Assembly (NCBI GenBank): GCA_964462595.1
Contig: CAYWXM010000058.1
Span: forward strand, 1-64,000
Origin: SURF-21 sp964462595
Lineage (GTDB): Bacteria > Actinomycetota > Geothermincolia > Geothermincolales > RBG-13-55-18
Length of the DNA stretch: 64,000 nt
Reading direction: 5' to 3'
Shown here piece after piece: positions 33,854-42,320 of the stretch; positions within the stretch are counted from its first letter, which is position 1, and each line of letters starts with the position of its first letter. Below the pieces are notes generated by a model. The model worked only from the letters and a program-made list of their open reading frames with translations. It ran no database searches and was not told where the DNA came from. Both the position numbers and the translations under genes were made by a program.

Positions 33854-35089
33854 CTATTCGAATATTTTTTCTTCCTCGTTGAAGGCCTCGGGCGCGTCCA
33901 TCTCCACGTCGCGCTTGCCCTTGACCTCCGCTTCCAGTTCCTTGAAGTACTCGTGCTGTATGATGAGGCTCATGACCTGGTTGGTACCCGTCCAGATGGA
34001 GAGCAGGCGGGCGTCTCTTAACATCCTCTCGATGGGATATACGTTGGTGTAACCTATGCCCCCCATGGCCTGCATGGCGTTGTAGCAGATGTCCCAGATC
34101 ATCTCGGTGGCGTATTTCTTGGCCTCTGAAACCATGCGCCGCATGCGGCCGTGCGGTATCCCTTCGTCTACCGCCCTGGCGGTCATCCAGATGAGGCTGC
34201 GCATGGCGTCAAGCTTAACCAGGCTCTCGGCGATCATGAACGACACGGCCTGGAAATTCTTTACCGGCACCCCGAACGCCTTGCGGCGCGTGGTGTAACG
34301 GGCGGCGATATTGATGGCCTCCTCGGCGGAAGCGGCGCATCCCGCGGCCGAGGTCATGCGCTCGGGGATCATCATGCGGTAGAAGATCTGGGATGCTCCG
34401 TTTTCCTCCCCCACCAGGTTTTCCACAGGAACCTTGGTGTCGCGGAAGAGAACGCGGCCGGTACCGCTGCCCCTGGCCCCCATGAGCCCGTAGACCGTCT
34501 TCACCTCCACGCTGTCGTCCCGCTCCACCAGGAAACAGCTGAGGCTGTCCCGCGGCGACGCATCCGGGTTGGTGCGCGCATAGACCATGAAGAAGTCCGC
34601 GCCCTCCGCACCTACTATGAATCTCTTCTGCCCATGCAGGACGTAATGGTCGCCCTCCCGCCGCGCCGTGCAGGTGGCGCCGAAGAAATCGGAGCCGCCG
34701 CGGGGCTCGGTAAGCGCCTCGGCGCATACTTTCTCCCCCTTCAGGGTAGGCACCAGGAAGCGCTGCTTGTGGTCCTCGTTTCCGAACTGCACGATACATT
34801 CACCCACGATGCTCACCAGCGAATAGAGACAGGTAAGGGGCACGCCCACCAGGGACATCTCCGAGATGGCGATGACCTCGTCCTCCCACTTCATACCCTT
34901 GCCGCCGTATTCGACGGGAAAGCGCAGGCCCAACAGGTTCCTCCTGCCGCACTCCTCCATGAAAAAGCGTGGGAAGGGGGCGATCATGGCGTCCATGTCC
35001 AGGACCAGCTGGCGCGGCACCCAGCTCACCAGGTCGCGCATCTCCTCCTGCAGGCTCTTCTGCTCTTGGGTCATGATGAAATCGAACAT
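33854..35089 (-). CDS. Acyl-CoA dehydrogenase, 411 aa
   Basis: The three ACAD domains are present: EALTEPRGGSDFFGATCTAR (FAD contact), FRDTKVPVENLVGEE and the C-terminal helix block AMQAMGGIGYTNVYPIERML. At the usual catalytic place of short- and medium-chain enzymes (Y-E-G-T) it reads SIWTGTNQVM, so that Glu is missing. A Glu in MIPERMTSAAG fits the alternative base position seen in isovaleryl-CoA dehydrogenase. It would introduce a 2,3-double bond into an acyl-CoA, passing electrons to ETF. The ribosome site is GAGGGATT. Confidence 0.85.
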   Translation of the reverse strand: MFDFIMTQEQKSLQEEMRDLVSWVPRQLVLDMDAMIAPFPRFFMEECGRRNLLGLRFPVEYGGKGMKWEDEVIAISEMSLVGVPLTCLYSLVSIVGECIVQFGNEDHKQRFLVPTLKGEKVCAEALTEPRGGSDFFGATCTARREGDHYVLHGQKRFIVGAEGADFFMVYARTNPDASPRDSLSCFLVERDDSVEVKTVYGLMGARGSGTGRVLFRDTKVPVENLVGEENGASQIFYRMMIPERMTSAAGCAASAEEAINIAARYTTRRKAFGVPVKNFQAVSFMIAESLVKLDAMRSLIWMTARAVDEGIPHGRMRRMVSEAKKYATEMIWDICYNAMQAMGGIGYTNVYPIERMLRDARLLSIWTGTNQVMSLIIQHEYFKELEAEVKGKRDVEMDAPEAFNEEEKIFE

Positions 35090-35168
35090 ACCAATCCCTC
35101 CTCTAAACGGCTGTCTGGAGCGGTCTTATACTGTTGCCATTTCCCTCGTACCGCGGTCTATAAAGCCA

Positions 35169-35720
35169 TCAGCCCGAGTCGCCCGGGCCGGATACCCGTC
35201 GCAAATCCCGCGCAGACCCGCCGCTCCCCTTCTCCATCTCCTTCACCACGTCGCGGGCTATCGCAAGGTATTCCGTATCCGTCTCCTGTTCCTCCAGTAT
35301 CTCCAGGAAGCTGGAGGCGAACTCCAGCATCTCCCCTCTTATCTCCCGCAGCTCCTCGATCCTTTCATCTATCTCCCGGATATGCTGCAGCCCGTATTCC
35401 AGGGTGCGCATGATCTGCTGCTTCTGCGTGGCATCGACTTCATATAGCTCGAGTATATCCACCAGTTCGGAAAGAGAGTAACCGAACCGCTTGCCACGCA
35501 GTATCAACTTCAGGCGAGCCCGGTCACGCTCGTCATACAACCGCTGGCTCGTGGGGGTATTGCGATGGGGTTTGAGCAAACCCACCTCCTCGTAGTACCG
35601 GATAGCCCGGGGGGTTATCCCGAATTCGGCCGCCAGTTCCGAGATGGTCGCCTTGCGTCGGGAGCTTTCTCCGCCGCCCGCCGGCACCGCGTTAAGCCTC
35701 TCCCCTCCCCCGACATTCAT
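35169..35720 (-). CDS. MerR-family regulator, 183 aa
   Basis: A MerR HTH lies at about 24-95 (TISELAAEFGITPRAIRYYE, then RLKLILRGKRFGYSLSELVD), followed by a long dimerisation helix. There are no metal-binding cysteines, so this is not a metal sensor; it resembles MerR regulators of branched-chain and fatty acid catabolism (LiuR-like). The ATG at 35720 overlaps the stop of the upstream acyl-CoA dehydrogenase gene (ATGA), so both share one mRNA. The palindrome at 37455-37486 upstream of that gene is a good candidate for its operator. Confidence 0.85.
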   Translation of the reverse strand: MNVGGGERLNAVPAGGGESSRRKATISELAAEFGITPRAIRYYEEVGLLKPHRNTPTSQRLYDERDRARLKLILRGKRFGYSLSELVDILELYEVDATQKQQIMRTLEYGLQHIREIDERIEELREIRGEMLEFASSFLEILEEQETDTEYLAIARDVVKEMEKGSGGSARDLRRVSGPGDSG

Positions 35721-37354
35721 TTCCTCGCCAGTTCCCTTGCCTGCGCCTGCCCCGCATCCGCAGCCGATTCCGCCTCGGCCAGGGCCAGGTCCTGATAGGC
35801 GTGGAAGAGCCGGGCGCAGAAATCGTCCCAACGCCGGCAAATCTCCATCGTCTTTTCGCTCATCTCGAAGAGATGGGGCACGGCCAGCAGTTCGACGATC
35901 TCTTCGCCGTATTCCCTTATCGTCGCCGGATCGGCTCCCTCGAGCACGCTGGCCACGAAGTCGGCCGCCGGGTACCAGTCTGCCACCCTCTGGAAATCCC
36001 GGTGCATCTGGGTCAGCAACACGTTGCGCGGCCCTTCCCACAACTCGTTTACCAGCCCATCCCTGAGCATGCGCGGGAAACTTGAGAAATCCTCCATAAC
36101 CCCGTGGCCGCCAAAGATGCTGATCCCCAGGCGCGAATCGTCGTTGGCGTCGCCGGCCACGGTGATCTTCTGCAGCATCACCAGCTGCCTTACGTCGAAA
36201 CGCCTCCTCTTCAGCTCCAGGGGCTCGTCCGTGTTCAACCCGGGAACCAGGCCACCGTGGAGGTTCATGTAATCCCTGTACACCTTGAAGCTCGCCGCCG
36301 TGGAGCGCCTGGCGCGATGCTCCATCCACGCCAGCTGTCCGGCCAGCATGGGAAAGTCCTTGATGGCGAGGCCGAAGGCGGTGCGGAATTCCGCATATTT
36401 GCCGGCCTCGCGTAAGCCACGGGCCATGCCGCCGCTCATGCCTATCCCCACCATGAGGCGGGATATAGTGAGAACTATGCCCACCACGTTGGCCACGCCA
36501 CGGTCGAGGGGCCCCACGGGATAGGCCAGCGCGCCGTCGAAAGTGATCTCCGCCGTGGGCAGCTCAACCGTGCCCATCTTCCACTTCAGGCGGTCGATGG
36601 TGTAACCGTTCCGTATCTCCCTTTCCTTGTCGCCCGGGAGCCACATGGGGACGACGAAGAGCCCCGCCCTCTCCGACCCCTGCGGTTTAGCCGTTACCGC
36701 GGCGTAATCCGCGTGAGCCGCCGAGCAGAAGAACTTGTTCCCATAAAGGCGCCATACGCCTCCTTCCTCCACCGCCTCGAGGAGGTTGTCGGGCACGTCG
36801 GAGCCGCCGTGTATCTCCGAGACGAACTGGGCCCCGATGGCGAAATCGCCGCCTACGCCCTCTTTCAGGTGGGTGAGGACCTTCAGGGTCTCGGCCGTGT
36901 CCGCGAAGGCCTCCAGCAGCGCCACGAGCCCCCACGTGCAGGCCACGGGACATGCCACCCCCGCCTCCGAATTCTGAGAGAGCAGGTAGACCTTGACGAA
37001 GCGGGACCATGGAGATGTGCTGTCCGAGAAGAGCGCCTCGGAGAAGACCTCCTTTTCCATTACTTCGATCTCGTAGGGGCGCACGATGCGGTCGATGCGG
37101 TTCTTGTGCCCGTCGTAATGCATCATGTAGGGTCGGTTATCGGGTGTGGCGATCCTTTCCGCGAAATCGCGCCAGCGGAAAGAAGCCTTGAGCGAGAATT
37201 CCCTGGCCTGCCTGTCCACCTCCTCCGCTTCCGGGCCCGCGAACACGCGTACCATTTTCTGAAGAAACGGGTCGTCGGCGTAGTAATCGACTTTCCTGCG
37301 CCACTCGAGATAGGGGTTGAAGCTGTAAGGGTTGTTCCTGTCCGGGAGAGACAT
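35717..37354 (-). CDS. AidB-like acyl-CoA dehydrogenase, 545 aa
   Basis: Long-form ACAD with the AidB-type N-terminal extension of about 130 residues. FAD-site motifs are FVSEIHGGSDVPDNLLEAVE and LKWKMGTVELPTAEITFDGA. The catalytic Glu is in the C-terminal NELWEGPRNVLL, preceded by FGGHGVMEDFSSFPRML. The ATG at 37354 follows AGGAGGTGCAGG; upstream in-frame codons overlap the control region. It likely oxidises a bulky or branched acyl-CoA. It is the first gene of a unit with the MerR regulator. Confidence 0.85.
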   Translation of the reverse strand: MSLPDRNNPYSFNPYLEWRRKVDYYADDPFLQKMVRVFAGPEAEEVDRQAREFSLKASFRWRDFAERIATPDNRPYMMHYDGHKNRIDRIVRPYEIEVMEKEVFSEALFSDSTSPWSRFVKVYLLSQNSEAGVACPVACTWGLVALLEAFADTAETLKVLTHLKEGVGGDFAIGAQFVSEIHGGSDVPDNLLEAVEEGGVWRLYGNKFFCSAAHADYAAVTAKPQGSERAGLFVVPMWLPGDKEREIRNGYTIDRLKWKMGTVELPTAEITFDGALAYPVGPLDRGVANVVGIVLTISRLMVGIGMSGGMARGLREAGKYAEFRTAFGLAIKDFPMLAGQLAWMEHRARRSTAASFKVYRDYMNLHGGLVPGLNTDEPLELKRRRFDVRQLVMLQKITVAGDANDDSRLGISIFGGHGVMEDFSSFPRMLRDGLVNELWEGPRNVLLTQMHRDFQRVADWYPAADFVASVLEGADPATIREYGEEIVELLAVPHLFEMSEKTMEICRRWDDFCARLFHAYQDLALAEAESAADAGQAQARELARK

Positions 37355-37454
37355 CCTGCACCTCCTGATGATCCGGCGGAATACACCATTCGGAGGAAGC
37401 GGTTTCGAGCGCCCGGGAAGGGGCTTTAGATGGGATTTTCTTCCTCTCTCCATT

Positions 37455-37486
37455 AAATATTAACGTTAACGTTAACGTCAATATTT
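37455..37486. promoter_or_regulatory. Palindromic operator of the MerR/LiuR type
   Basis: TTAACG is repeated three times from 37460 and followed by TCAA, flanked by AAATA and TATTT, giving a 32-base palindrome with one mismatch pair. It lies about 100 bases upstream of the AidB-like gene start at 37354, in AT-rich sequence unlike the surroundings. The core resembles the ACGTTAACGT-type sites known for MerR-family LiuR. The MerR gene at 35169 in the same unit is the likely binder (autoregulation). Confidence 0.65.
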
Positions 37487-37720
37487 AACGATATGATAGG
37501 CTTTTACCCTGCGCCTGTCAAGCTGTGAACCCGGGAATAATCTGGCGTTCTCCCTTTTTCCTTATATGAACAGCCTGCGAAAGGATTACGGCAACCCGGC
37601 GGGCTGGCCTGCCCCGTATTGCGACCAGCCCCGTGCTGTGTTCGATCCTGTCGCGGCCGCGAAACCGGGGCGGCGGGGATCAACCCACGCAGGCTGGAAC
37701 CCGCGCCGAAGACGTTCGCG

Positions 37721-39286
37721 CTAGGCCCAATGTGAAGCCCTGTTCACGGCCTTCTTCCATCCCGCGTACAGCTGGTCCCGCACTTTCTTTTCCATGGAGG
37801 GGGAGAAGACCCGGTCCACGCGGCGGATGCGCGTGATATCGTCGGGGTATCTCCAAATCCCCGCCGCGATGCCGGCGAGGAAAGCCGCGCCCAGGGCCGT
37901 GGCCTCCAGCACCTGAGGCCTCTCCACCTCCGCGTCCAGGATGTCCGACATGAACTGGAGCAGAAAATCGTTCTCGGAAGCCCCTCCATCCGCCTTTATG
38001 CTCTTCACATCGATGCCGGTGTCCTTCTGCATGGCTTCGATCACGTCCTTGCACTGGTAGGCGATCGACTCCAGGGTCGCCCTCACCACCTGCTCCTTGG
38101 TGGTTCCGCGCGTGAGGCCGATGACGGTGCCGCGCGCGTAAGGGTCCCAGTATGGGGCGGTGAGCCCGGTGAAGGCCGGCACCACGTAAACGCCGCCGCA
38201 GTCCTCGCACGCCTCGGCCAGGGCCTCGGAGTCCGACGCCTTCTCGATGATCTGCAGGTTATCCCTGAGCCACTGTATGGAGGAACCGGCGCTGGAGATG
38301 ATCCCCTCCATCATAAACGCGGTGCTCTCCCCTATCTTCCAGGCGATAAGGGGGGTAAGCCTGTTGATCGAGGCCAGTGGCTCGTCGCCGGTGTTGATAT
38401 CGATGAAGGTGCCGGTGCCGTTGGTGCACTTTACGCTGCCTTTCTCGAAGCAGGCCTCCCCGAAGAGGGCCGCCTGCTGGTCGGCAACCACGCATCTGAT
38501 GGGGATGGGATCTCCGAAGACCTCGGTGACGCCGAAATCGCCGCTGGTATCCCTGATCTCCGGGAAAACCAGGTTTCCCGGGAGCTTGAAGGGTTTGAGG
38601 AGCAGGGAACTCCACCTCATCGCGAAGGGATCGTACATGCCGGTGGCGCTCACGTTGGAGTAATCGGTGGCGTGCACCGCGCCCGCGGTGTAATTCCATA
38701 CCAGCCAGGTATCCACGGTGCCCATGAGCAATTTGCCCGCAGCGGCCCTCTGCTCCGCCCCCTCCACGTTGTCCAGCACCCAGCGGGCATGGGCGGAGGA
38801 CTGCGCGGGAGTCACGGTGAAATGGGCCGCGGTGATGAGCATCTTTCCCAACAGGTTCCTGCGCAGCCCCTCACTCAGGGGCGCGATCCTCTGGTAAGCC
38901 CCGCCGAGCAGGTGCAGCATCTTGAACAGCGGGCTGTGGTTTATATTTTCGCAGGCGTCCGACATCCTGGTATCCTGCCAGGTGATGGCGTTGTATACCG
39001 GCTCACCCGTCTCCGCATCCCAGATCATGCTGGTGGCCCTCTGGGTGGCTATACCCATGGCCGCGACGTCCCCGGGCTCCGCGCCGGCTTTTTCCAGGGT
39101 TTTCCTGGTAACGTCCACGCAGCTCTCGAAGAGGGCTACCGGATCCTGCTCCGTCCATCCAGGCCGGGGAAAGATCTGCCGTATCTCCTGGTAGACCTCG
39201 GAAACGACGTTGGTCTCGCGGTCGAAGAGCACCGCCCTGGTCCCGGTGGTGCCGACGTCGTTCACGAGGATGTACTTTCCTTCCAT
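37721..39286 (-). CDS. FGGY-family carbohydrate kinase, glycerol kinase-like, 521 aa
   Basis: Both FGGY halves are present. Motifs follow the glycerol kinase order: NDVGTTGTRAVLFD (ATP), GWTEQDPVAL, NAITWQDTRMS, VDTWLVWNYTAGAVHATDYS, VADQQAALFGEACF, TNGTGTFIDINTG and ADGGASENDFLLQF. Several positions differ from classical GlpK (for example DVGTTGTR instead of DQGTTSSR), so glycerol is likely but another polyol cannot be excluded. It phosphorylates its substrate with ATP. Together with the lipid genes nearby it could recycle glycerol from lipids. It stands alone between two intergenic gaps. Confidence 0.8.
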   Translation of the reverse strand: MEGKYILVNDVGTTGTRAVLFDRETNVVSEVYQEIRQIFPRPGWTEQDPVALFESCVDVTRKTLEKAGAEPGDVAAMGIATQRATSMIWDAETGEPVYNAITWQDTRMSDACENINHSPLFKMLHLLGGAYQRIAPLSEGLRRNLLGKMLITAAHFTVTPAQSSAHARWVLDNVEGAEQRAAAGKLLMGTVDTWLVWNYTAGAVHATDYSNVSATGMYDPFAMRWSSLLLKPFKLPGNLVFPEIRDTSGDFGVTEVFGDPIPIRCVVADQQAALFGEACFEKGSVKCTNGTGTFIDINTGDEPLASINRLTPLIAWKIGESTAFMMEGIISSAGSSIQWLRDNLQIIEKASDSEALAEACEDCGGVYVVPAFTGLTAPYWDPYARGTVIGLTRGTTKEQVVRATLESIAYQCKDVIEAMQKDTGIDVKSIKADGGASENDFLLQFMSDILDAEVERPQVLEATALGAAFLAGIAAGIWRYPDDITRIRRVDRVFSPSMEKKVRDQLYAGWKKAVNRASHWA

Positions 39287-39351
39287 GGCATGCCCCCCTG
39301 TCCACTCCGCTCCGAGCCTCCGCTTCGCCTATATTATACGACCCTACAGCG

Positions 39352-42105
39352 CTAGGGAATCGCGCCCACGGAGTCGTGGGCCCAGGTGCGGGAGTTTCCG
39401 TACATGGCGCGCTCCGCCACCACCGGGCTGTCCGAGCTGACCCGGGTGGAGACGTCCCAGGAGGTCACGTAGTCGTTCACCTTGAAGGTCTTGCGCGTCC
39501 CCGCGGGCAGGACGGCGGTGGGGCCGTTCCTGGGACCCTCACCGGTCATGAAGGAGAGGGTCACCCTGGCCTCCGTGTCCCCGGGGTTCTGCACCAGTAC
39601 GTAGGTCTCCATGCCTCCCGAGGTGGAGCCCTCGGCCAGGTACCAGGTAGTGGCGGGGGCGGTTACGTTGAAGGCGGCCGCGTTGGAGGTGCCGCCCGCC
39701 GTAGTCACGGTCACCTCCACCTGTCCCGATACGCCCACCGGCACGTAGCATGCGATACTGCCGTCCGCCCAGGAATCATAGATGGAAACGGGCTCGCCGC
39801 CGAAGGATACGCTGGAGCTTCCCCGCGTGGAGCCGAAGGCGGAGCCGGTTATGGTCACCTTCCTGCCCACCGGCCCCGAGCCGGGCTCTATCCCCATGAT
39901 CCCGGGCAATACCGAGAAATATGCATGGTTCGAAGAACCGACCGGAGTTGTTACGACCACCTCCGCAAGACCCGAAACCCCCGCCGGCACGTGGCAGACT
40001 ATGCTTTCATCCGACCAGCTGTCGTACTGGGCGGCCTGCATCCCGCCGAAGGAGACGTAGGAGCTTCCCCGCGTGGAGCCGAAGGCGGTGCCCTCCACGA
40101 TCACCTGGGCGCCGACCCGATCCGAGGGAGGCTCAATGCCGGTGACCTCCGGCCAGGGAGGCATACCGGCGAGGGTGGCGTAGGCGTTGATGCGCCCGTA
40201 GCCGAAATAGTCGTCGCGGCCAGCTGGGGACTTGTCGTCGGCGAACTGCTCCATCCACTGCTCTACCTGCCCCGAGCCGTAACGCGGCTCGGCAGACAGT
40301 ACGAGGGCGGCCAGGCCCGCCGCCATGGGCGTAGCCATGGAGGTGCCGGAGAGATAATCGTAATCCTGCGCGTAGCCCCAACTGTTCAAGGCCACCGCGT
40401 AAGTGGGCATGGTGGAATAGATATATCTGCCGGGGGCCGACACATCTACGCTGGCGTTAAATGTGGAGAAGCTCGCTATTTCGTCTTTGTTTGTCGTGGC
40501 GCCCACTCCTATGACGTTATCGCAGCCCGCGGGGTACTGCATGGTGCTGTCTCCGCTGTTGCCCGAGGCGGCCAGGACCACGACCCCTGCATCGTGGGCG
40601 TGGTCCACCGCCTCCTGCATGGCTTGAGAATACCCGGTGCCGCCCAGGCTCATGTTGATGACCTCCGCCCCGTTGTCCGCCGCGTAGTAGATGGCGGCGG
40701 TTATGTCGTCGTAGCTGCCGGACCCGGTGCAGTCCATGACCTTGAGGGGCATGAGCCCGGCCCCGAAGGAGACGCCTACGCCGCCTTCCGCGTTACCCTC
40801 CTCGGCCCCCACGATGCCGCCGACGTGAGTGCCATGTCCGTTGTCGTCGCGCGGATTGGCGTTGGGGTTGGTGATGAAGAAGAAATCGCTCTTTGCATAT
40901 GTCAACCATGAGGCATCCCCATCCCAGCGGTATTCCTGCCCGTCCCTGTAGCAGTCGTACTGGTCCGTGTATGCATCCGGGGGGTCGTTGGAATAATTGT
41001 GATACATATAATAATAATCGCTGGTACTGTTGTTCGCAGTCTGGAAGACAAGGTAGTATGTTGTGCCATCTGCCAGGCTCTGCGCGGCCGAGAGTTCCTT
41101 GTACACTTCCGACCCTCCACTGCTGACCTCCGCTGGAGAGATGGAGAAAGAGGCGAGGTCTGCGCCATCAATGGTCGATCTCAGCGATACGGTGATCCCC
41201 CCAGAGGGACTCCCTACTTTTTGCAGCAACACGCCGACATGCGTAAGGTCTTGGCCTGTCCCTTTAATAGACTGCGCGAATTTCTGCCGGGTGGGATCGT
41301 AGCCGAAACGCCAGACCGTATAGGTATAAGCGCCGCTCGAGGTATTCCGATAATAGAAACGGCTCTGGGTGATGCCCGCCCAGTTAAAGCCGGTGGCGTC
41401 GTCGACGTAGCCGTTGACGTCGTCGTCTATGCCGTTGCCGGGTACCTCGCCGCCGTTATTCCATATCTTATCATCCAGGTCAGGGTGGGTCGCGTCCATG
41501 CCCGTGTCGATAACCGCCACCGTTACCGGGTCGGTGAAGCCCTTCTCGAGGTCCCAGGCCTCGGGAGCGCCGATGTCCGCGCCGGGAGTGCCGACGCGGC
41601 CGATATCCTGGCCGGTGTTCTCCAATCCCCACTGCAGATCGTAATCCGGGTCCGCGGGGGTATAAAGAGCGTGTGCGATGTAGTTCGGCTCCGCGTAGAG
41701 GACGCCCGCGAGCGGTGACAGCAGCCACACGGCGTTCTTCACCGACATACCCCCGTCCAGCCTCAGGAGCGTCAGCAGTTCCCCGCCCTCCCGGAAAACC
41801 TCCTCCAGATCATCGGCCAGGCCGGCGCCCTCCAGAAACTCACCGATGCGCGCGGCCGCCTCACCGCTGGAGAACTTCACCAGCACTTCCCCCGGCTTAT
41901 AGGTCAGCCGGCTGTCCGCCATGGCCGGCCTTTCCGGCTCCGGCACTTCTACGGCATCCTGTGCCGCGGCGGGATCGAGGCCAAACGCCGGCAACAACGC
42001 CGCGAAGAGTATGAGGGCGAGGATGATCGAGAGGGATGTCATGGGGGATCGAGGCTTGCAGCAGCCCGTCTTTGTGTGCTTCCGACCGTATCCGCGCTTA
42101 ATCAA
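39352..42105 (-). CDS. Secreted subtilisin-like protease with IPT domains and a C-terminal repeat, 917 aa
   Basis: A signal peptide (SLSIILALILFAALLPAF) and an inhibitor-like propeptide (about 65-150) lead into an S8 protease. The triad is Asp200 (AVIDTGMDATHPDL), His424 (DNGHGTHVGGI) and Ser589 (LSGTSMATPMAAG). About 220 residues separate Asp and His, against about 30-60 in most subtilases, so a beta-rich domain is inserted. Two IPT/TIG domains follow (about 655-825), then one WYLAEGSTSGGMETYVLVQN repeat, as in the deacetylase and glycosidase here. The start is a TTG at 42105; ATG 42042 is the alternative. It degrades protein outside the cell. Confidence 0.85.
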   Translation of the reverse strand: MIKRGYGRKHTKTGCCKPRSPMTSLSIILALILFAALLPAFGLDPAAAQDAVEVPEPERPAMADSRLTYKPGEVLVKFSSGEAAARIGEFLEGAGLADDLEEVFREGGELLTLLRLDGGMSVKNAVWLLSPLAGVLYAEPNYIAHALYTPADPDYDLQWGLENTGQDIGRVGTPGADIGAPEAWDLEKGFTDPVTVAVIDTGMDATHPDLDDKIWNNGGEVPGNGIDDDVNGYVDDATGFNWAGITQSRFYYRNTSSGAYTYTVWRFGYDPTRQKFAQSIKGTGQDLTHVGVLLQKVGSPSGGITVSLRSTIDGADLASFSISPAEVSSGGSEVYKELSAAQSLADGTTYYLVFQTANNSTSDYYYMYHNYSNDPPDAYTDQYDCYRDGQEYRWDGDASWLTYAKSDFFFITNPNANPRDDNGHGTHVGGIVGAEEGNAEGGVGVSFGAGLMPLKVMDCTGSGSYDDITAAIYYAADNGAEVINMSLGGTGYSQAMQEAVDHAHDAGVVVLAASGNSGDSTMQYPAGCDNVIGVGATTNKDEIASFSTFNASVDVSAPGRYIYSTMPTYAVALNSWGYAQDYDYLSGTSMATPMAAGLAALVLSAEPRYGSGQVEQWMEQFADDKSPAGRDDYFGYGRINAYATLAGMPPWPEVTGIEPPSDRVGAQVIVEGTAFGSTRGSSYVSFGGMQAAQYDSWSDESIVCHVPAGVSGLAEVVVTTPVGSSNHAYFSVLPGIMGIEPGSGPVGRKVTITGSAFGSTRGSSSVSFGGEPVSIYDSWADGSIACYVPVGVSGQVEVTVTTAGGTSNAAAFNVTAPATTWYLAEGSTSGGMETYVLVQNPGDTEARVTLSFMTGEGPRNGPTAVLPAGTRKTFKVNDYVTSWDVSTRVSSDSPVVAERAMYGNSRTWAHDSVGAIP

Positions 42106-42320
42106 TGTTTAAACACCTGTTTTCAGATTAGACGGAAACGACCCCCATGGCAAACCCGAAAACAGGCCTTCGACCCCGCAGGACGTTATCCGCCAGGTAA
42201 CCGCGCCCATCCGCGTCCCGCCGGCAAGCCCGCGTAGGGATCAGGTTTGAACACCGCACATGGATGCCGGTGCCTGCACGCGCCCCGCGACCCGCATCGC
42301 ACGCGAAACAAGGGCGGCCG

